Positions 58,599 to 64,000 of a stretch of 64,000 nt of DNA are shown piece after piece (the first letter of the stretch is position 1; each line of letters begins with the position of its first letter). The notes under the pieces were generated by a model. The model saw only the letters and a program-made list of their open reading frames with translations, was not told where the DNA came from and searched no databases. The translations under genes were made by a program, and so were the position numbers. This stretch comes from Cotesia glomerata (taxonomy: Eukaryota > Arthropoda > Insecta > Hymenoptera > Braconidae), in assembly GCF_020080835.1 (NCBI RefSeq), contig NC_058159.1, forward strand, positions 21,610,474-21,674,473. Reading direction: 5' to 3'.

Positions 58599-60182
58599 AT
58601 GGAGTCAATAGCAGGAAAAATTGAAGAAGCAAATGGGCAATCACAGAAAAATCAAAAGTTAAATTCCTCTGGAGTGACAGCTGATTATGATCATGATCGA
58701 GTAAGGTTAGATTATTAGTAGTATTTATTATTTATCGTTTACCTAATAATAACAAAACGTTTTCTTTATTTTGTTTTTTCATGGTAATAAAGCCGCAAGA
58801 AATGACAGCTTCGTATTCGGAAATATCTTTTGATTCCCAGCAATCATCACCGCCTGTTTCTGAACTACGGTCGCTAGTTCTTGGTGATGATGACGATGAT
58901 ATTGATGATGACAATGACATTCCTGGATTGCCGGATCATTTGGATGACGATTTTAAAGCTAACTATGATTCAGCTACTCCCCATGATAGACCGGCTAAAC
59001 TAAAATTAAAAGGTATAATTATTTGAATATTTTTTAAGTTAAAAATTTTAATTTATTAATGATACTGAATTTAATAGACATCTAACAATTTTTTAAATTT
59101 CTATAACATAAATCTATATCATAAATTATGATAAAAAAATTTTAGTTAAAAAATCCTACTTGTAAAAATTTTTAAAAATTGTAAGTGTGAATTAAAAAAA
59201 AATTTTTTTTATAATTGGTAAAAATTCAAAGAATTCTCAAATGTCTGCTCATTTCAGTATCATATTTATTACGCGTGAGATAATTAGAATTTAATGTCAA
59301 TGTATTAAAATTCATTACTGTAAAATTCTTTTATTATACTCAGAAAATTCTTTATATTAAATTGACATCAAGTTATAATCATTTATCATCCAATATTTGT
59401 TTTTTTTCTTTTAATGATTAGTAATGTTAATACTAATAATAAATTTTATTTAGAACCAACGAAACCATTTACTCAATCAGACTATCGTAAGGCGATGGGT
59501 TACCTCAGACTCGAAGCAGGAACTGTAATGCAAGACGGTGACATGGTTTTATTCGTCGCTGAAGATTTAGAAAACAAAATAAAATTATCAAGTCCAATTA
59601 CCTCGAGTACTAGCAGTAAAAAGAGCGGAGAGTTATCATTTTCAGGTTCATCTCGTAGTTCTACGCCCTGCCTTTATAGACAAGCATTGAATCCTCAGTT
59701 GCCTTTACCAGCAGATCACAATGTTTTAAATGAGTTAGAACTAGAGGCTAGAAAAATAGCGACTTCTGTTGATTCATTGACTGAAAATTTAGCTGCTATT
59801 TTGCACAGTGTGAGTCATTAAATAATATTATTTATTAATCATATGTTAAAAATTGATTCACTTGTTATATTTTCACAGGCTTCTGCAGTTACTGTCGATT
59901 GTTTGGAATCATACAGAGATGCAGTTTGTAAAACCTGTGATGGAGTAGATCATAATATTAAATCAATGTACCAGTTAATGGCAAAATCTGAAGAATTATC
60001 GAAATCGATGGGTTCTATCTACAAATTGGCCGATCAAATGTACTAGATTAAATATTTTTTATTAACTTTCTTCCTGTATTTTTTTTTTTTTTTAACTGTT
60101 ATTAATTAAACTATTATTAATTTGTTACAGAAAAACAATTAAACGACTACTAGACTTATTCGAAGGAGCTATTAACTTTTGA
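58599..60182 (+). CDS. BORCS6: BORC complex subunit 6 (lyspersin)
   Basis: Exons: 58599-58700, 58793-59012, 59454-59809, 59879-60039, 60131-60182; 296 residues, phases consistent. The N-terminal half is acidic and disordered (DDDDDIDDDNDIPG). The conserved part is C-terminal: ELELEARKIATSVDSLTENL, SVTVDCLESYRDAV-like segment, VDHNIKSMYQLMAKSEELSK and QIKTIKRLLDLFEGAINF, matching BORCS6. The penultimate exon must use the GT at 60040 (AT|GTAC), because reading on gives an early stop. BORC recruits ARL8 to lysosomes for kinesin-driven movement. The intron 2 region contains a palindromic MITE (59059-59264). The start ATG is preceded by a typical A-rich context. Confidence 0.9.
59059..59264. mobile_element. 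Palindromic MITE, ATGATACTGAAT family, copy 3
   Basis: Lies in an intron of BORCS6. The ends ATGATACTGAATTTAATAGA and GTCTGCTCATTTCAGTATCA are inverted, and the AACAATTTTTTAAATTT interior is like the copies at 35426 and 36115. Confidence 0.68.
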
Positions 60183-60661
60183 ATTTAATTCAAAGCCTGT
60201 GACAATTAATGTATAAATAAAATATAAATTATAAATAAATTATTTGTTCATCTGCCTCCCGTGATTTTTTTTTAATTCAGTTGGTAAAGCCAGCGCATGA
60301 GTTATTAAAAAAAAAATTGTTTATTTTCATTTGTTTATCTTGCAGAACATGGCAACAAAACTAAAAAAATGATTGTGTCTATATTTGATACCACTATAAT
60401 GCTTTTTGTGTATTTGAATGCGTAGGTGGAGTTAGAGGAGAAAGGACGCCATAACATATATATGTATATGTGCAACAGTACAGAGCCAAAGAGTAATTTT
60501 TTTTTATAACCTCCACCAAATAAAATTATAGAGTAGTCGAACAGTCATGTACTTATAATTATAATGACATAATATTTTTCACACTAACTTATTAACAATA
60601 ATTATTAAATATATCTTTATTAATTAGATTATCTAAAGGTAGTTGTATAAATATTATACAG
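60183..60661. other. Spacer between BORCS6 and the PDZ gene
   Basis: The BORCS6 3' flank lies here (AATAAA-like words near 60218-60240), then AT-rich sequence. If the PDZ gene has a local promoter it must be here, but no initiator or start exon is evident. Confidence 0.4.
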
Positions 60662-62693
60662 TAAAGTAATTAGTGTTTTGAATCTAAAAATGGACCTCGT
60701 AATATTGAAGGTAAAAATGAGTGTTAATTAAAAAATTAGATATTCAATCATTTTAATACTAGTAATAAATATGTCAACAATCAATAAATTTAAACATTGT
60801 ATGCAAAGTTTTTACGTTCAGATTTTTTACAATTTTTTTTTCCAATTATATCTACTTTATTAATAAAACTAAATTAATTATTGGACGTTTGTTATTTTCA
60901 ATTTTCATTTTCATAAAAGTAATAATTGTAATTTATTCATTTAATTTTTATCTGACAGGTAAACGGTAAAGATGTTACAAATTCTAGTCATGAAGATACT
61001 TTAAAAATTTTTAAAACCGCACAAGAACCAATTCTCATAGAAGTAATACGTATGCAGCCCAATAAATGTAAAAATTCAGATAGCAATGATGTATCAATAA
61101 ATACAATAGTCAACCATCCGCAGCAGCAAGTAACAAGTACCAAGAAATTATCTCCGATAGCAACAAGTTGTACATCAACTGGAGTACAGACAGATTTAGC
61201 AGGGTTTATAAATGTTGATGATGACGATTATTTTTATAATTATTTTGTTTACGAGGACGACGTCGATGTTAACTACGAGATAGCGCAAGAACAAGATGAG
61301 GACGAGCTTGACGTAGATGACAGAGAAGCTGTAGAAATAAATGACTATTTATCAAATGCGAATGAAGATTATCATCAACTGGAGTCTTATAAACCAGAGG
61401 ATGGTGACGTTGGTGGTGCTGATGACGTTTATCTTGAAGAAATAACCCTAAGGAAGAGCAAGAGCACTGAAAATCTTGGTCTAACAGTATCGTACAACTA
61501 TGACATTACTTCTGACCGCAACAATCCAACGGACATAACCGCTGTTGCCTATATCTCCGAAATAGCTCGCGACAGTTTAGCTGCACGAGACGGTCGCTTG
61601 AAGGAAGGGGATCAAATTCTTCGGATAAATGGCCGTGATATTGTAAATAAAGAACAAATTGATAAGATTTTTTCACAAACGCAGAATAATATTGTTAATA
61701 TTCTCATCAGCCGGTGTGTTGGTCAAAATACACCGCCACCCGCACCGCCTTCCTCTTCTATATCGTCGTCGTTGAATAATATCGATGACCCATCAGTTGC
61801 AGGAGAAGCAGATGAACACAGTCCGGCTTATCAGAACAGCATGATCGAATTATTGATGCGACAACAGAAGCAATTTGAAAATTCAAAAAAAAGTCTTCCA
61901 AATGAAACAAATGATGATAACAGTGATAATAAAATATTAATTCCACCTCAAGTGCCATTTCATAATAATTTACCATTATCAACGTCATCATTGTCATCAG
62001 CAACACCAAAAAATCCCAACAAGCCATTTAATAAAACAGCTCAGCACCATAGTTTAACAAGTAATTTTAAAGAATTAAAAGAACTTAAGAGGTTTGAAGA
62101 TTTGTCTATCAATAAGAAGTCAGTAACTGGCTTAGTGACATCAGTAGCAGTAGCAGCTGCTGCAGCGGCTTGTAATAGTGACACTGAACATATTTATGAA
62201 ACAATTCCAGAGAGTGACAGCGAGCCGATTTATTCCTCACCGTATGAGAGTCAATACATGCCACGGGCATACGACTTAAATCAGCAGCAGCATAATCAGA
62301 CAAAGTTGTCAACCAAGAACAGCAGCAGTTCCATCGAAGAAAAAGACAGCTCGAGCGCTTATAACACAGGCGGTGAATCTTGTAACAGTAATCCGCTGCT
62401 GCTGGAGCTCTACAGAAGCGATCGCGATGGTGACGAGGGAACTATGGTACTCAATTCATTTGATGTTGGATCTACATCAACTGTGATAAAGTCTCCGGGT
62501 ACTCCAATGTCCACGCCAATGAATTGTCGAGTTAAGTCTTTGGATGTGACGCCTGTTACGAGGTCTAACTCATCTTCTTCATCATTGTCAATAGTTACAT
62601 CGCCTCGTCAACCGATCCCGAAGAGTCTACTGAGTCAGGAAGATAAGAAATTGTTATCCGAAGCACATCATCATCAGCAACAACAGCAACAGC

Positions 62694-62742
<49 letters not shown>

Positions 62743-63873
62743 GCAGCAGCAGCAGCAGCAGCAACAGTGTCATCACAACCATTATAATTATCGTCATCAA
62801 TACTATCATCATCATCATTACCATAATTATCACAACAAACCGATATTGAACCAAAACTGCCCATCAATGCAAGACGATAATCGTGATTTAGTCGGTACTA
62901 ATAATCGTGATGATATTTTGTATACGAATATTGATAATGATAGTAGTAAGCATACGACAATGATATTACAGCAGCAAATTTTTACTCAAGCACTTAATCG
63001 TAAAAATTTTATAACCAATCGTAATACCTGCGAGGGTGAAAGAGACATAAGAATTAAGAATTCAAAGTCACATGGAAAATTTCAAGCACCTAATTTAACT
63101 CAGTATCATTTTATTGGCAGTAGTCAGCAGATGCAACGTAATACTGCAAATGAGGATAACACTGGTGGCAAATGCGACCCAAGGATGGAGTGGAAAGTTA
63201 AGCGTAGACCTGATGGGACTCGTTATATTGCAAGACGTTCTGTTAGGAATCGCTTGTTAGGTAATCGTACTCTTGAGATTTTTGAAGAGCGTGCTGGTCA
63301 GACCACTGAAGATGATACAGTCTCTGAAATTAAGGTATATTCATGTTTTTAAAAGTTCATACTCGTAAAACTAAAAGAATGTTTGGTTCAGCTGACTTAG
63401 GAGTTGATCTGATGAAAATAATTGGGAAATTTTTCTCTTTTTTAATTTTTAGGTTTAGAATAAATCTACTAAAAAGTTAAAACGAATAATTATTGTTACA
63501 GCTTGGACGTTATTGGAGTAAAGATGAAAGAAAAAGGCACATTGAGCATGCGAGACAACGAAAGCTAAAACATCAGGCAGCTATGCTACCACCAACCCCA
63601 CCAACTACTCTAGTATCTCAGCAACATTTGAAACGGCGTGATTTTAATTTTGAGCATCGTTCTGATGATCCCGTTGCAACTGCAGCAGCAGCTTCAACCA
63701 AAGAATTGTCTAAAAAGTTAATTCAAGATGCAGTAATGACTCATGTTAACAGAATTGAAGATAATCATGACGACGACGATGGTATTGGTGGTGGAGGTAA
63801 TGCCGCTGGGGAAGACGATGAACTTACGATAAATGGAAAATTAAAAGGCTTATTATCCGTAACTACTGTCTAA
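60662..63873 (+). CDS. PDZRN3: PDZRN3/Slip1-type PDZ protein, C-terminal part (5' end unresolved)
   Basis: Exons: 60662-60710 (tentative), 60959-63334, 63502-63873; about 930 residues. The piece opens inside a PDZ domain (DLVILKVNGKDVTNSSHEDT, LKIFKTAQEPILIEVIR). A full second PDZ follows at about 61437-61715 (NLGLTVSYNY, GRLKEGDQILRINGRDIVNK). Next are Ser/Gln-rich linkers with poly-Gln, then the PDZRN-specific block MEWKVKRRPDGTRYIARRSV, LGRYWSKDERKRHIEHARQR. The protein ends SVTTV, a class I PDZ ligand. Vertebrate PDZRN3 has RING and TRAF-type domains before PDZ1; none is found between BORCS6 and this gene. Insect slo-interacting protein 1 (Slip1) is a plausible name for the orthologue. 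A start at the ATG 60690-60692 would give a RING-less form. Confidence 0.8.
62677..62768 (+). repeat. CAA/CAG repeat encoding poly-glutamine
   Basis: About 30 glutamine codons in frame in the PDZ gene, mixed CAA and CAG, followed by a His/Tyr-rich segment encoded by CATCATCAC-type sequence. Shadow frames read as poly-Val and poly-Leu on the minus strand. Confidence 0.93.
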
Positions 63874-63967
63874 TGTATATAATATGAATTAGCTATTATT
63901 TTTATGTTATTATGGATTGTTTTGTGTATGTATATAGTTATAATTTAAAGCATGTGTGTTTAATGAT

Positions 63968-63990
63968 TTTTTTTTTTTTTTTTTTTTTTT
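63968..63990. repeat. T-homopolymer at window end
   Basis: A T-run of about 23 bases near the right edge. Nothing else was supported after the PDZ gene stop at 63873. Confidence 0.85.
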
Positions 63991-64000
63991 TAATCAGCTT

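Overview
This window is eukaryotic nuclear DNA from an insect, most likely a hymenopteran (inference). The evidence is very high A+T, genes split by short GT-AG introns, insect-type orthologues (Shutdown, Ric, CDC123, MCM4, THOC7, TTC39, BORCS6), a pair of TD/POZ-type BTB genes of the kind that expand in wasps, and many small palindromic transposons. There is no prokaryotic or viral gene set. I rebuilt exons by hand from splice consensus, reading phase and family similarity. UTRs and transcription starts are mostly not resolved.

Layout. 1-6.7 kb: non-coding, dominated by a 2.6 kb near-perfect inverted repeat whose two arms each carry a different later insertion. 6.7-17.7 kb (+): the 3' part of a giant low-complexity nuclear protein gene with an 8.4 kb last exon; its N-terminal part resembles the RLF/ZNF292 helical region but no zinc fingers are seen. 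17.7-22.0 kb: AT-rich non-coding. 22.1-23.5 kb (-): CDC123. 25.1-28.5 kb (-): MCM4, with an E2F-type site upstream. 29.3-30.2 and 33.8-34.7 kb (-): two diverged single-exon BTB genes. 38.2-40.4 kb (-): shutdown (FKBP6-type piRNA factor). 40.7-42.7 kb (+): a relic of ALKBH6, split by a 1.75 kb repeat element and carrying two nonsense codons. 43-45.2 kb: repeats, including a tRNA-like SINE head in the loop of an inverted repeat and a 15-bp minisatellite. 45.7-46.8 kb (-): THOC7. 47.2-48.6 kb: nested MITEs. 51.1-54.3 kb (+): TTC39. 54.8-56.3 kb (+): a GOLM1/GOLM2-like Golgi protein. 56.8-58.0 kb (-): Ric/RIT small GTPase. 58.6-60.2 kb (+): BORCS6. 60.7-63.9 kb (+): the C-terminal part of a PDZRN3/Slip1-type PDZ protein.

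The genes do not form one pathway. They are housekeeping (replication licensing, eIF2 assembly, mRNA export, lysosome positioning, Golgi), signalling (Ric, PDZRN-like) and germline (shutdown) genes in an ordinary insect arrangement. The most informative material is the repeat landscape. Several insertions have their empty site elsewhere in the same window, so their ends and 2-bp (TA) or 3-bp (TTA) target duplications can be read directly. The ALKBH6 relic likewise records the death of a DNA/RNA dioxygenase gene at this locus. I found no convincing new multi-gene system.
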